From PRO6 sp049646625 (GTDB lineage Bacteria > Pseudomonadota > Alphaproteobacteria > Rhizobiales > Xanthobacteraceae): 64,000 nt of DNA. The stretch lies in contig JBARWE010000219.1 of the NCBI GenBank assembly GCA_049646625.1, positions 7,863 through 71,862 of the forward strand, given 5' to 3'. Positions within the stretch are counted from its first letter, which is position 1. Each line of letters begins with the position of its first letter. This document shows, piece after piece, positions 52,395-61,246 of this stretch. Position numbers and translations under genes: made by a program. The notes under the pieces were generated by a model. That model ran no database searches. It was not told the origin of the DNA and worked only from the letters and a program-made list of their open reading frames with translations.

Positions 52395-53177
52395 ATGAAA
52401 CTGTCGGGTAGGAATGCAGTCGTCACCGGCGGCGCGAAGGGAATGGGATCGGCGATCACCGAGACGTTGGCGCGGGAAGGCGCCGATATCTTCCTTGCGG
52501 GGCGCGATACCGCCGCGCTGGACGAGGTGGCGGCGGTCGTGAAGGGAATGGGCCGCAAGGCTGGGGTTACGGCTTGCGATGTCGTCGATGAGAAGTCGGT
52601 GGCAGCTATGGCCGAGGCTGCCTCGAAGTTCTTTGATGGCCGGATCGATATTCTGGTCAACGTCGCCGGTGTGACGGGACCGATCGAGACGCCGATCCAG
52701 GACATCAAGCCCGACGATTTCAGCTATGTCATTGAGGCGAACATTCGCGGCTCGTACCTGCCGATCAAATACATTGTTCCGACGATGATCTCGCAGCGCG
52801 CCGGCAAAATCGTCAATATCGGCGGCACGTCCGGACTTCGCGGCTACAAGTATCGCGCCGCCTACAGTTCGTCGAAATGGGGCGTTCGCGGTTTGACACG
52901 GACCGTGGCCCTGGAGGTCGGCGAGTTCAACATCAACTGCAACGTGGTGTGCCCTGGGATCGTTCATACTCCACGGATGGAGAAGCTCTGCCGCGAGAAG
53001 GCGAAGGTGCGGGGATGGACATACGAGCAGGTCTATGAAGAGTATGTGCAGGACATGGCGTTGAAGCGCGTAACCATGCCGCAGGATATCGCAAATGCGG
53101 TCCTCTTTCTCGCGAGTGATGATGCCCGCAATATCACAGGGCAGGAGTTGGCAGTTGATGGTGGGTGGGACGTTTGA
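52395..53177 (+). CDS. Short-chain dehydrogenase/reductase
   Basis: This 260-residue classical SDR has the nucleotide motif TGGAKGMGSA (about residues 12-21), NVAGVTG, and the catalytic set with Tyr-X3-Lys in YSSSKWG (about 157-163). It would oxidise or reduce a hydroxyl/keto intermediate with NAD(P). It is the last gene of the GntR-controlled unit and is followed by a strong hairpin. Confidence 0.88.
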   Translation: MKLSGRNAVVTGGAKGMGSAITETLAREGADIFLAGRDTAALDEVAAVVKGMGRKAGVTACDVVDEKSVAAMAEAASKFFDGRIDILVNVAGVTGPIETPIQDIKPDDFSYVIEANIRGSYLPIKYIVPTMISQRAGKIVNIGGTSGLRGYKYRAAYSSSKWGVRGLTRTVALEVGEFNINCNVVCPGIVHTPRMEKLCREKAKVRGWTYEQVYEEYVQDMALKRVTMPQDIANAVLFLASDDARNITGQELAVDGGWDV

Positions 53178-53209
53178 TAGTCGAGCGGTCAGGTTACAGT
53201 AAATAAGCA

Positions 53210-53237
53210 AGGATGCCCGCCTGATGGCGGGCATCCT
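53210..53237. terminator. Strong hairpin terminator between SDR and Lrp genes
   Basis: AGGATGCCCGC (53210-53220) pairs perfectly with GCGGGCATCCT (53227-53237) around a 6-nt loop, giving an 11-bp stem between two convergent genes. A short AT-rich tail (ATATC) follows. It probably acts in both directions. Confidence 0.75.
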
Positions 53238-53269
53238 ATATCGCTGTGTAAGCGCCGGCAGGCCCGACG

Positions 53270-53746
53270 TTAGCTGCTAAGCGCGCCGGGCGAAATGTTG
53301 CGCTTGGTGACGACGCGCATCGCGAAGCTGGAATGCAGGCGGATCACGCCCGGCAACCGCGACAGGTGCTGGTTGTGAATCCGTTCATAATCTTCCATGT
53401 CGCGCGCCTGCACTTCGACCAGATAGTCCTCGCTGCCGGACATCAGATAGCACGACATCACGTCTGGACATTTGCCGATGGCCTTTTCAAAAGCCGAGAG
53501 GGTGTTTTCATTCTGGCGGTCGAGCGTGATGCTGACGACGATCTGCATCCGATAGCCCAGCGTGGCGGCGTCGATCTCGGCGGAATAGCCACGAATGATG
53601 CCGGCCTTCTCAAGCTGCTGTACACGCCGTGCGCAGGCCGTTGGCGACAGTCCAATCCGCTTGGCCAGCATCACCTGACTGACGCGGGCATCGCGTACCA
53701 GCTCACGCATGATCTTCTGATCGATTTTGTCGATATCGGCGGGCAC
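53270..53746 (-). CDS. Lrp/AsnC family transcriptional regulator
   Basis: This 158-residue protein has an N-terminal helix-turn-helix (VSQVMLAKRIGLSPTACARR, about residues 22-41) and an AsnC/RAM ligand domain (VVSITLDRQNE, YLMSGSEDYLVEVQ). It is divergent from the broken alanine racemase and dadA. Lrp-type activators of D-alanine catabolism (DadR) occupy the same position in other proteobacteria. Confidence 0.9.
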   Translation of the reverse strand: MPADIDKIDQKIMRELVRDARVSQVMLAKRIGLSPTACARRVQQLEKAGIIRGYSAEIDAATLGYRMQIVVSITLDRQNENTLSAFEKAIGKCPDVMSCYLMSGSEDYLVEVQARDMEDYERIHNQHLSRLPGVIRLHSSFAMRVVTKRNISPGALSS

Positions 53747-53898
53747 GGCGATAATCTAGGCCTGATTTGAGGATCTTGCGCAGAATATAACTGGAAAATT
53801 GAATAATCACGCACGATTTATGCGAGTTGTAGCAAAAACGATCGCATCTTCGCCCGGAATCTCCGGCGTTTCGATGGCAAAATCCATCACGCGGTTCA

Positions 53899-54252
53899 AT
53901 GGGGAATTTGGGCGTGGCGATCCCGTCTGGCGAGCGGCAGGCAGCTTCAGTTCTCGCTGTCGATCTGGCGGCGGTGCGTGACAACTACCCTCGTCTGAAG
54001 GCGAGGGTAGGATTGGGCATCTCGATGGACAGCCTGATCGTCGATGTCACTGCGCTGCCCGAAGAAGCGATTATGCCGGGTACGATTGTGGAGGTCATCG
54101 GTAGCCGTCAGACAGTAGATGACCTTGCGGCTGCAATGAGTACGATCGGCTACGAGGTACTTACCTCGCTGGCCATCGCTTCACGCGGGTCTATCGCGAT
54201 GCCGCTGCCCGATGCATCTTTGCCTCAGCTTTCCGAAGGTTTCGTGTCATGA
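53899..54252 (+). pseudogene. alr: Internally deleted alanine racemase
   Basis: The frame of 117 codons joins a racemase N-terminus (SVLAVDLAAVRDNYPRLKAR) directly to its C-terminus (GISMDSLIVDVTALPEEAIM ... VEVIGSRQTVDDLAAAMSTIGYEVLTSL). Normal alanine racemases have about 350-390 residues. The PLP-lysine strand, the barrel and the catalytic tyrosine region are gone, so it cannot racemise alanine. The frame across the junction is kept and the stop still overlaps the dadA start (ATGA), so the remnant may survive as a translational leader for dadA. Confidence 0.8.
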
Positions 54253-55502
54253 GGGTCCTCATTCTCGGTGCCGGTGTGATCGGCGTGACCACAGCTTACT
54301 ATCTGTCGAAACACGGTTTCGAGGTGACGGTGATCGACCGCCAGCCCGGGCCGGGGCTGGAAACCAGCTTCGCCAATGCCGGCGAGGTGTCGCCCGGCTA
54401 TGCCTCGCCATGGGCGGGGCCGGGCGTTCCGGTGAAAGCAATCCGCTGGCTGCTGGATCGACATGGTCCGCTGGTGGTGCGGCCGCAAGCCGATCCCGCG
54501 ATGTGGCGCTGGATGTGGCAGATGCTGCGCAACTGCACGGCGGCGCGCTATGCGGTGAACAAGGCGCGGATGGTCGGCATCGCCGAATATAGCCGCGACT
54601 GCCTGCGGGCGCTGCGTGCGGAGACGGGCATCCGCTACGACGAACGCAGCCAGGGCACGCTGCAGCTATTCCGCAAGCAGGCCCAGCTTGACCAGATCGG
54701 CGGCGATATCGAGGTGCTGCGTCAGTACAATGTACCTTATGAGGTGCTGGATCGCGAGGGATGCATCCGCGTCGAGCCGGGCCTTGCCACTGTGCGCGAG
54801 CGGTTCGTCGGCGGCTTGCGGCTACCCGATGACGAGACGGGCGATTGCCATATGTTTACGCAGCGATTGGAACAGCTTGCGGCGGCGCAGGGCGTCAACT
54901 TCCTCTACGATACGACGATCAATTCCGTGGATGTGGGTGACAGCCGCGTGGCGCAGGTGTCCACCAACCGTGGTGCGCTTACGGCTGATACCTATGTGAT
55001 GGCGCTCGGCAGCTTCTCGCCGCTGCTGCTGCGGCCGATCGGGATCAGCATTCCAGTCTATCCCGTGAAGGGTTATTCGCTCACCGTGCCGATCGTGAAC
55101 AGCAACATCGCGCCGGAATCCACCATCATGGACGAGACCTACAAGGTCGCCATCACGCGACTCGGCGATCGCATCCGCGTCGGCGGCACGGCGGAAGTCG
55201 GCGACTACGAGGTGCGTTTGAGTCAGCACCGGCGCGCCACGCTCGACCGTTCGTTGATGGATCTGTTTCCGGGCGCGGGCGACCTTGGACGTGCAACATT
55301 CTGGAGCGGGCTGCGGCCGATGACGCCGGACGGGCCGCCGATCATCGGTAGCACCCGCTACGCCAATCTGCACCTCAACACCGGCCACGGTACATTGGGT
55401 TGGACCATGGCCTGCGGTGCCGCGCGTGTCGTTGCGGATCAGGTCGCCGGCCTGCCGCCGGAGATCCCAGCCGACGAACTCTCGATCGCGCGTTATCAAT
55501 AA
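54249..55502 (+). CDS. dadA: D-amino acid dehydrogenase (DadA)
   Basis: This 417-residue FAD-dependent dehydrogenase has the N-terminal dinucleotide motif ILGAGVIGVTTAYYL and the C-terminal GLRPMTPDGPPIIG and LNTGHGTLGWTMACG, both typical of DadA. It deaminates D-amino acids, chiefly D-alanine, to oxo acids and feeds electrons into the respiratory chain. It is translationally coupled to the racemase remnant and faces the Lrp-type regulator. Confidence 0.92.
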   Translation: MRVLILGAGVIGVTTAYYLSKHGFEVTVIDRQPGPGLETSFANAGEVSPGYASPWAGPGVPVKAIRWLLDRHGPLVVRPQADPAMWRWMWQMLRNCTAARYAVNKARMVGIAEYSRDCLRALRAETGIRYDERSQGTLQLFRKQAQLDQIGGDIEVLRQYNVPYEVLDREGCIRVEPGLATVRERFVGGLRLPDDETGDCHMFTQRLEQLAAAQGVNFLYDTTINSVDVGDSRVAQVSTNRGALTADTYVMALGSFSPLLLRPIGISIPVYPVKGYSLTVPIVNSNIAPESTIMDETYKVAITRLGDRIRVGGTAEVGDYEVRLSQHRRATLDRSLMDLFPGAGDLGRATFWSGLRPMTPDGPPIIGSTRYANLHLNTGHGTLGWTMACGAARVVADQVAGLPPEIPADELSIARYQ

Positions 55503-55542
55503 ACGCCGTTCACAGTCGGTGACGCTCACACTTAAGGCTCGG

Positions 55543-55762
55543 TCAGCAGGCGACGACCTTGACGGCAAGGCCGCCCTGCGACGTTTCCTTGTATTTCGAA
55601 TTCATGTCTCGCCCGGTATCTCGCATCGTGCGAATGCACAGCCTTCACTGCCAACCCATTCCGCTCGATGCAAGGGATCTGCACCAGGCCTGCGATCGGA
55701 TCGCACGTCATGCCGAGATGGTGTTCGAGTGCGATCTCTGCGGCATTCTCAATCTGTGCATA
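55543..55762 (-). pseudogene. sdaA: L-serine dehydratase C-terminal remnant with deletion/frameshift
   Basis: On the minus strand the remnant reads QIENAAEIALEHHLG, MTCDPIAGLVQIPCIERN (the conserved CDP and CIERN segments of SdaA). It then shifts frame into TMRDTGRDMNSKYKETSQGG and ends LAVKVVAC at a stop at 55543-55545. About 25 residues between the two parts are missing. The upstream 85% of the gene is absent and replaced by a SnoaL-like fragment. It lies directly downstream of and antisense to dadA, suggesting a former amino-acid-degradation cluster. Confidence 0.75.
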
Positions 55763-56111
55763 GCTCGTGCAGCATATCCTGCCGTTCCTGTCGGGGGATG
55801 CGGCGCCTGTCGTTACGCATCTTGTCCAGTCGCTGGCGCTTCCGGCGCGTGGGATGCTCATGGGCGACGAACTGGCCACAATGACAGACGCCGCATTGGC
55901 CGCCCGCGTGATTGAAGCGGACATGTCCGCCAAGCAGTTCTCCAAAAAATCCGTCCCACCCTTGGTATGTTTTGGCGATTGGGCTGGTCTTTCCAACCAC
56001 GGTCCATGTTACGTCTTCCGCTACGATGCGTTTGAGAGCTTCGTGGTCGCCGGCGCTGTGTCCCTGCCAGAAAGCCTCAACGATAGTCCTCACGCTCGAT
56101 GGCATGTGCAT
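55763..56111 (-). pseudogene. SnoaL-like (NTF2 fold) gene fragment fused to the sdaA remnant
   Basis: The frame starts at an ATG (56111) and codes for a good SnoaL-like N-terminal half (IVEAFWQGHSAGDHEALKRI, VAEDVTWTVVGKTSPIAK, GWDGFFGELLG). The C-terminal half then degenerates (arginine-rich, no fold pattern) and runs into the sdaA remnant, ending at a stop at 55749. The second half of the domain is missing or frameshifted, so I regard it as broken, although the short protein could be translated. Confidence 0.55.
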
Positions 56112-56205
56112 CTCCCCTCCGTCGGCGTCGCTGCCGACGCTATGGCATTGCGAATGGCAGCCGGCCGCTCGTCAATCGGCCGGCTTCCGGCGGGCAAGGT
56201 TGATG

Positions 56206-56634
56206 TCAGACGAAACGAATGCCGTGTTCCGGGCCGAGACGCACGACCTCCGCAGGGTCGGCCAGACCGCTGATCTTGGTCATGTAGTCGTAGAAGTCGC
56301 CGGTCGGCGATACCATCACCAATGCCTTCACGAGCTTGCCCGAGCGGTTGTGCAGCGAATGAGGAATGCCTTTCGGCAGCGTCACCGCGGTGCCGGGGCC
56401 AGCCTTGATTGTCTCGCCTTCCATGTCGAAATCCATTTCGCCTTCCAGGATGTAAAGAATTTCGTCCTGGGTCACATGGATATGCGTCGGCACGAAACTG
56501 TTCGGCCCGAATTCGGCATCCAACAGCAGCGACGACGGCGTCATGTGCAGCGGCACATACGGTTCGCCGAGAATGCTCCACTTCTGGCCCTGAAAGCCCT
56601 TCTCCCGAGTCATCGCGCCTTTGCTGTATTTCAT
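56206..56634 (-). CDS. Cupin domain protein
   Basis: This 142-residue single-domain cupin has the metal motif 1 PTHIHVTQDEILYILEGEM (His, His, Glu) and motif 2 PKGIPHSLHN (His) around residues 50-105. The ATG at 56634 has GGGAGGATTCGTC before it, preferred over an ATG five codons upstream. Small cupins act as dioxygenases, isomerases or binding proteins; no specific role is visible. It stands alone among decayed genes. Confidence 0.82.
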   Translation of the reverse strand: MKYSKGAMTREKGFQGQKWSILGEPYVPLHMTPSSLLLDAEFGPNSFVPTHIHVTQDEILYILEGEMDFDMEGETIKAGPGTAVTLPKGIPHSLHNRSGKLVKALVMVSPTGDFYDYMTKISGLADPAEVVRLGPEHGIRFV

Positions 56635-57488
56635 GACGAATCCTCCCATAGCGGCATTGCGTTCGTATCAGATCGATCAATCTGCGCGGTTTGCGGAGCG
56701 CGCCTTGTCGGCAACGGCTTCTTTCGCGAACTCACTGTTCGTCGAGTTTGCTTCAGCCGTATCCATCCGATCTATCCCGTCGACGCGAGAAATGTACGGA
56801 TCGTGCATAAAACTTGTCCGGTACAAAACCTTGTCACCGTGCTTGGTCATGTGCGGTTGATCGACGCTTTTGGTAGAGGAGTCCTATCGCGCGCCGGACC
56901 ACGCGGCGACGGCAATACGCAGCCGCGCCACAACACGAACGCTTACAAGGCAGGCGTCATGTCTTGCTGGAAAGATTTTATAGAAATTGAACTATTAGGC
57001 CGTTGCCGGCGCGGCATCAGGAAGGTCACTCTCGACAATTCGATCCGGGCCACCGAGAAGCAAGGAAAGATGAATTCCAAACGGATCGAGCGCACGGACG
57101 ACAGTCTGATCAACGACATCCGATAAGGTGAGCTGGTCAGGGCTGGGCATGCTCCTTCTGCAATGCCGGCTGGCTGCCCCTTCCATGCGGCTGGCCAGGA
57201 ATATTCCGTTTATGCCGGTTGAAACCCTCTTTACGGGGCGCCGCGCTATTGCCGCGATTCATAAAGACGCTCCTCCCGCTATGGGCATGACAATCGCGGA
57301 CCGATCGGCGTTTACCGGAAGTTACGTCGGCCACCCGATAGGCGGGCAACTTTCTTGACAATGTCGCGACCGTTTCGTTTATTTATCTAAATACTTTGAG
57401 CCTAAAATTCTGAACCAGACTATCCGCCGGGTGCGGAAATCGTACAGATAGCGCGACAAACAGCTTTGAAACATCCGGTGCCGCTGCC
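56635..57488. other. Gene-free stretch with one operator-like repeat
   Basis: I see no convincing gene in this 850-base stretch. An inverted repeat TTGT-N5-ACAA lies at 56814-56826, about 180 bp upstream of the cupin start, of the kind bound by GntR-type regulators. A minus-strand frame near 56995-57150 (LDPFGIHLSLLLGGPDRIVE) has protein-like composition, but I do not recognise it. The right end serves as the promoter of the AraC gene. Confidence 0.35.
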
Positions 57489-58451
57489 ATGACGCTGGAA
57501 CATCGCCTTATCTTCGAGACTACCGACCTCGATGAGGCGCGCGACAGAATAGGGAGCGTCTATTGCCGGCACCGGATCGACTACTCCGGGCATGAGCGGC
57601 ATCTCGCTGTGCGCCTGCATCTTGCCACCCTGAAGCATCTTTCGCTCAGTCATGTCACCTACGGCGCCGAAGTGGCGATCGACGCCGGCGAGCCGGAGCA
57701 CTGCTTTCTCATCCATCTCATCAATGGTGGCGGCTGTGAGATGCGAGTGGGCAATGCCACTGTCATGGCCGGATCGGTGACGGGTGCCATCAGCTCGGCG
57801 ACATTGCCCTTGCGCATGCGCTGGAGCGCCGGATGTGCTCACACCGTTCTTAAGATAAACCGCTACGCGCTTGAGCGGCATCTGGGAGAATTGCTGCAGA
57901 ATGCGGTCGGGCGGCCGATCGAGTTCGCACCTGAGCTGGACGTCGCGTCCGCCGCTGGAGGCAGCTATCGCCGCACGGTCGATTTCGCCTCCGCCGAACT
58001 CGCGAGCAGACAGGCGTTGCCGTCCTCGCCGCTGTGGATCAGCTATCTCGAACAGATGCTGATGACGATGCTATTGACGATATTGCCTCACAATTATTCC
58101 GCACGGCTGGCGGCCCCGGTCAGTCCGGCGACACCGCGCCATGTGCGCCGAGCCGAGGATTACATCCTGACCAACGCGGCGCAGGACATCTCGATTGCCG
58201 ATATCGCCAAAGCAGCGGGCGTCAGCGTGCGCACGCTGTTCGAGGGCTTCAAGCAGTTTCGTAGAACCACGCCGCTTGCGATGCTGCGCAACACCCGCCT
58301 GGAACACGCCCGCGCCGAACTTCAGCGGGCGTGCCCGTCGACATCCGTCACCGATATTGCGCTGAAATGAGGTTTTGCGAACGGCGGCCGCTTCGCGCAG
58401 AGCTACCGCGCGCGGTTTGGCGAACTGCCGTCGCAGACCTTGCGGGGGTGA
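57489..58451 (+). pseudogene. AraC family regulator interrupted by an in-frame TGA
   Basis: The gene encodes an AraC-type regulator with an N-terminal effector domain like the AraC-binding-like/OpcR group (about residues 1-200) and a C-terminal double helix-turn-helix starting near QDISIADIAKAAGVSVRTLF. Translation stops at TGA 58368-58370 right after SVTDIALK. The same frame then continues GFANGGRFAQSYRARFGELP and ends naturally at 58449-58451. The stop stands exactly where AraC proteins have a conserved Trp (TGG), so it looks like a single TGG-to-TGA change. The truncated product (293 residues) lacks the second recognition helix and probably cannot bind DNA normally. Confidence 0.8.
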
Positions 58452-58509
58452 GGTAAGCGATAGCCTTACGAAGCGGCGCGAAAACCGGCCGCTTGGCGGC
58501 GATCGATAG

Positions 58510-60126
58510 TCAGGACGCGCGAAGGCGAAAGCGCTGGATTTTGCCGGTCAGCGTTCTGGGCAGGCTGTCGACGAATTTGACCGATCGCGGATATTTGTAG
58601 GGCGCGATCATCGCCTTCACATGCTCCTGTAGCAGCCGGACGGTCGCGTCATCGGCACGGCCGCCCGATATCAGCACGACATAAGCCTCGACGATCTGTC
58701 CGCGCTCCTCGTCCGGCGCGCCGATCACGGCGCATTCCAGCACCAGCTCATGGGCAAGAAGCGCGGCCTCAACCTCGGGTCCGGCGATATTGTAACCGGC
58801 CGAGAGGATCATGTCGTCGGAGCGGGCGGCGAAATGGAAATGGCCATCCTGATCCTGGGTGAAGGAATCGCCGGTCAGATTCCAGCCGTCCCGCACATAG
58901 TTCTTCTGGCGTTCGTCGTTGAGATAGCGGCAGCCGGTCGGTCCCCGCACCGCCAGCCGCCCGACCGTGCCGCGCGGCAGTTCATTCATATCGTCGTCAA
59001 CGATCTTCGCCTCGTAGCCGGCCACCGGCTTTCCCGTGCTGCCGGGCGCGCGATCGTTCAATCGGTTGGAGATGAAAATATGCAGCATCTCGGTGGCGCC
59101 GATTCCGTCGAGGATCGGCTTCCCGGTCTTTCGCTCCCACTCCTCGAACACAGGTGCCGGCAGCGTCTCGCCGGCCGAGACGGCGACGCGCAGCGACGAC
59201 AGGTCGGCGCCTTCGTCCATCGCCTTCATCATCGCCCGGTAGGCCGTCGGCGCGGTGAACGAGATGGTCGCCTTGTAGGTCTCGATGATCTCGATCATGT
59301 GCGGCGGCGTTGCGGTCTCCAGCAGCGCCGCCGCAGCGCCAAAGCGCAGCGGAAACACCGCCAGCCCGCCCAGCCCGAAGGTGAATGCAAGCGGCGGCGA
59401 GCCGACGAATACGTCGTCGGGGGTGACGCCGAGCACTTCCTTGGCGTAGCCATCGGCGATGATCAGGATATCACGGTGGAAATGCATCGTGGCTTTCGGC
59501 ACGCCGGTGGTGCCCGAGGTGAAGCCGAGCAGCGCCACGTCGTCGCGGCCGGTGCGGGCCGCCTCGAAGGCAACAGGCTTGTCGAGCGCGGCGCGATCCA
59601 GCTCGGCGTCGTGGTTGGCGGTGCCGTCGAAGCCCACCACCTGCTTCAGGAAGCGGCTTTCCTTGGCGCAAGCCACCAATTCATCCTTGATGCGGGTATC
59701 GCACAGGGCCAGCGCGATCTCCGCCTTGTCCACGATCTTGGCAAGCTCGCCGGCGCGCAACATCGGCATGGTGTTGACCACCACCGCGCCGGCCTTGGTG
59801 GCGGCCAGCCAGCAGGCGACCATTGCCGGATTGTTGGCGGAGCGGATCAGGATTCGATTGCCCGGCTTGATCCCGTAATTCTCGACCAGGGCGCGCGCCA
59901 GGCGGTTGGTCCAGTCGGCCAGCTCCTTGTAGGTGCGGCGACGCCCGTTGCCGATCAGCGCGGTCCGGTCGCCGAAGCCTTTCTCAACCATGCGGTCGGT
60001 CAGTTCGACGGCACAGTTGAGATATTCGGGATATTGAAACCTGTCGAGCAGCAGGTCTGGCCACTGCTCGGGAGGCGGGAGATTGTCGCGGCAGAATGTA
60101 TCGATATGTCCTGACTGTCCAAGCAT
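58510..60126 (-). CDS. Benzoate/2-aminobenzoate-CoA ligase family protein
   Basis: This 538-residue adenylate-forming ligase has the phosphate loop FTSGTTGVPKAT at about residue 200, GIGATEMLHIF in the acyl-binding region, TGDSFTQDQDGHFHF, and a C-terminal TGKIQRFRLR with the catalytic lysine. The GATEMLHIF pattern belongs to the aryl-CoA ligases that include benzoate- and 2-aminobenzoate-CoA ligase (abmG type). It heads a minus-strand operon with RidA-like, acyl-CoA dehydrogenase, hydratase and SDR genes, a set known from the 2-aminobenzoyl-CoA pathway of Azoarcus evansii and relatives. Anthranilate is therefore the likely substrate, by inference. Confidence 0.85.
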   Translation of the reverse strand: MLGQSGHIDTFCRDNLPPPEQWPDLLLDRFQYPEYLNCAVELTDRMVEKGFGDRTALIGNGRRRTYKELADWTNRLARALVENYGIKPGNRILIRSANNPAMVACWLAATKAGAVVVNTMPMLRAGELAKIVDKAEIALALCDTRIKDELVACAKESRFLKQVVGFDGTANHDAELDRAALDKPVAFEAARTGRDDVALLGFTSGTTGVPKATMHFHRDILIIADGYAKEVLGVTPDDVFVGSPPLAFTFGLGGLAVFPLRFGAAAALLETATPPHMIEIIETYKATISFTAPTAYRAMMKAMDEGADLSSLRVAVSAGETLPAPVFEEWERKTGKPILDGIGATEMLHIFISNRLNDRAPGSTGKPVAGYEAKIVDDDMNELPRGTVGRLAVRGPTGCRYLNDERQKNYVRDGWNLTGDSFTQDQDGHFHFAARSDDMILSAGYNIAGPEVEAALLAHELVLECAVIGAPDEERGQIVEAYVVLISGGRADDATVRLLQEHVKAMIAPYKYPRSVKFVDSLPRTLTGKIQRFRLRAS

Positions 60127-60291
60127 CTCAAACTGCCTCCCGAACTTCGACTATGTTATGCCGGTCTTCTTGCGCGGCCCAAGCATAGCGAATTTATTAT
60201 TTGAAGCCTAAAGTTTATTTGCTGGCGAAGTGCCGGCAACGAGTTGGTTATTGCCGATAACCGTGATGCGGTGCCCGCCGCATGCAAGGCG

Positions 60292-60729
60292 TCAATCGGG
60301 GACAACGGCGACCGCCTGTATCTCGACCAGTGCCTCATCCTCGATGAGACCGGATACCTCGACCACCGCCATGGTCGGAAAATTGCGGCCGATGACCGCC
60401 TTGTAGGCCGCCCCGATGTCCTTGAGCGAGGCGGAGTAAGCCTTCCGGTCGGTCAGGTACCAGGTCATCGCGGTGATGTGCTCAGGGCCGGCGCCGGCCT
60501 CGGCGAGGATCGCGACGATGTTGGCCAGCGCCTGACGAACCTGGCCCGGCAGATCGCGCGCCTCGAACCTGCCCTGTCCGGTCCAGCCGATCTGCCCGCC
60601 GACATAGATCGTGCGGCCGCGGGCCTCGACGCCGTTGGCGTAGCCGACCGGCTTGGCCCATCCGTCCGGCTGCAGAATGCGGTGTGGTGTCGCCGCGGTG
60701 GCCTTTTTGGGCAGCGTGGTGACGCTCAT
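60292..60729 (-). CDS. RidA/YjgF family protein lacking the catalytic arginine
   Basis: This 145-residue RidA-fold protein has GGQIGWTGQG, LANIVAILAEAG and VEIQAVAVVPD. In canonical RidA the catalytic Arg lies in VEVARLP; here the aligned segment is VEVSGLI, with Gly at that place, so ordinary imine hydrolysis by RidA chemistry is doubtful. The third of three consecutive start codons (ATG 60729) has the best spacing from GGAG. In the 2-aminobenzoyl-CoA context it might act on the enamine/imine formed after ring reduction. Confidence 0.85.
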   Translation of the reverse strand: MSVTTLPKKATAATPHRILQPDGWAKPVGYANGVEARGRTIYVGGQIGWTGQGRFEARDLPGQVRQALANIVAILAEAGAGPEHITAMTWYLTDRKAYSASLKDIGAAYKAVIGRNFPTMAVVEVSGLIEDEALVEIQAVAVVPD

Positions 60730-60741
60730 CATCAACTCCGT

Positions 60742-61233
60742 TCAGTTGGCAAAGGCGGCAAGGCCGGTGACGGCACGGCCGATGATCAGGGCATGAATGT
60801 CGTGGGTGCCCTCATAGGTGTTGACCACCTCGAGATTGACGAGATGGCGGGCGACGGGAAACTCGTCCGAGATGCCGTTGCCGCCCAGCATGTCGCGTGC
60901 GGTGCGCGCGATCTCAAGCGCCTTTCCGCACGAGTTGCGCTTCAGGATCGAAGTCAGTTCGACCGGCGGATGGCCCTCGTCCTTCATCCGTCCGAGCCGC
61001 AGGCAGCCCATCAGGCCGAGCAACCCGAGTTCGCCCATTTCGGCAAAGACCGCCGGATCGGTGCGCTCGTGGCGGAACGCATCCTGCACGCGCGGCAGCA
61101 GCTTGTCCTGCGCATAGGCGCGCGCGGTATCGCGCACCATGCGCTCCTCGCAGTTCAACTGCGCGTCGAGGCCGAACGGATCCTGCCAGTCGAAAGAAAT
61201 CTTCCGTCCGACCGTTTCCCTGATGCCGTGCAT
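60742..61233 (-). pseudogene. gcdH: Internally deleted glutaryl-CoA dehydrogenase-like gene
   Basis: The open frame has 163 codons against about 390-400 for the family. Residues 1-74 match the N-terminus (FDWQDPFGLDAQLNCEERMV, then AEMGELGLLG). They run straight into the C-terminal part (CLRLGRMKDEG, SCGKALEIARTARDMLGGNG, VNTYEGTHDIHALIIGRA), which has the catalytic Glu in YEGTHD. The middle 230 residues, with the FAD- and substrate-binding beta domain, are missing, but the frame is kept. It cannot be an active dehydrogenase. Its neighbours in the operon are intact. Confidence 0.82.
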
Positions 61234-61246
61234 CGCAATCTTTTCC

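Noticed and set aside
58368..58370. Selenocysteine codon in the AraC gene
   Set aside because: The position aligns with a conserved Trp in AraC proteins, no SECIS-like hairpin is evident, and regulators of this family are not selenoproteins. A nonsense change or read error is simpler.
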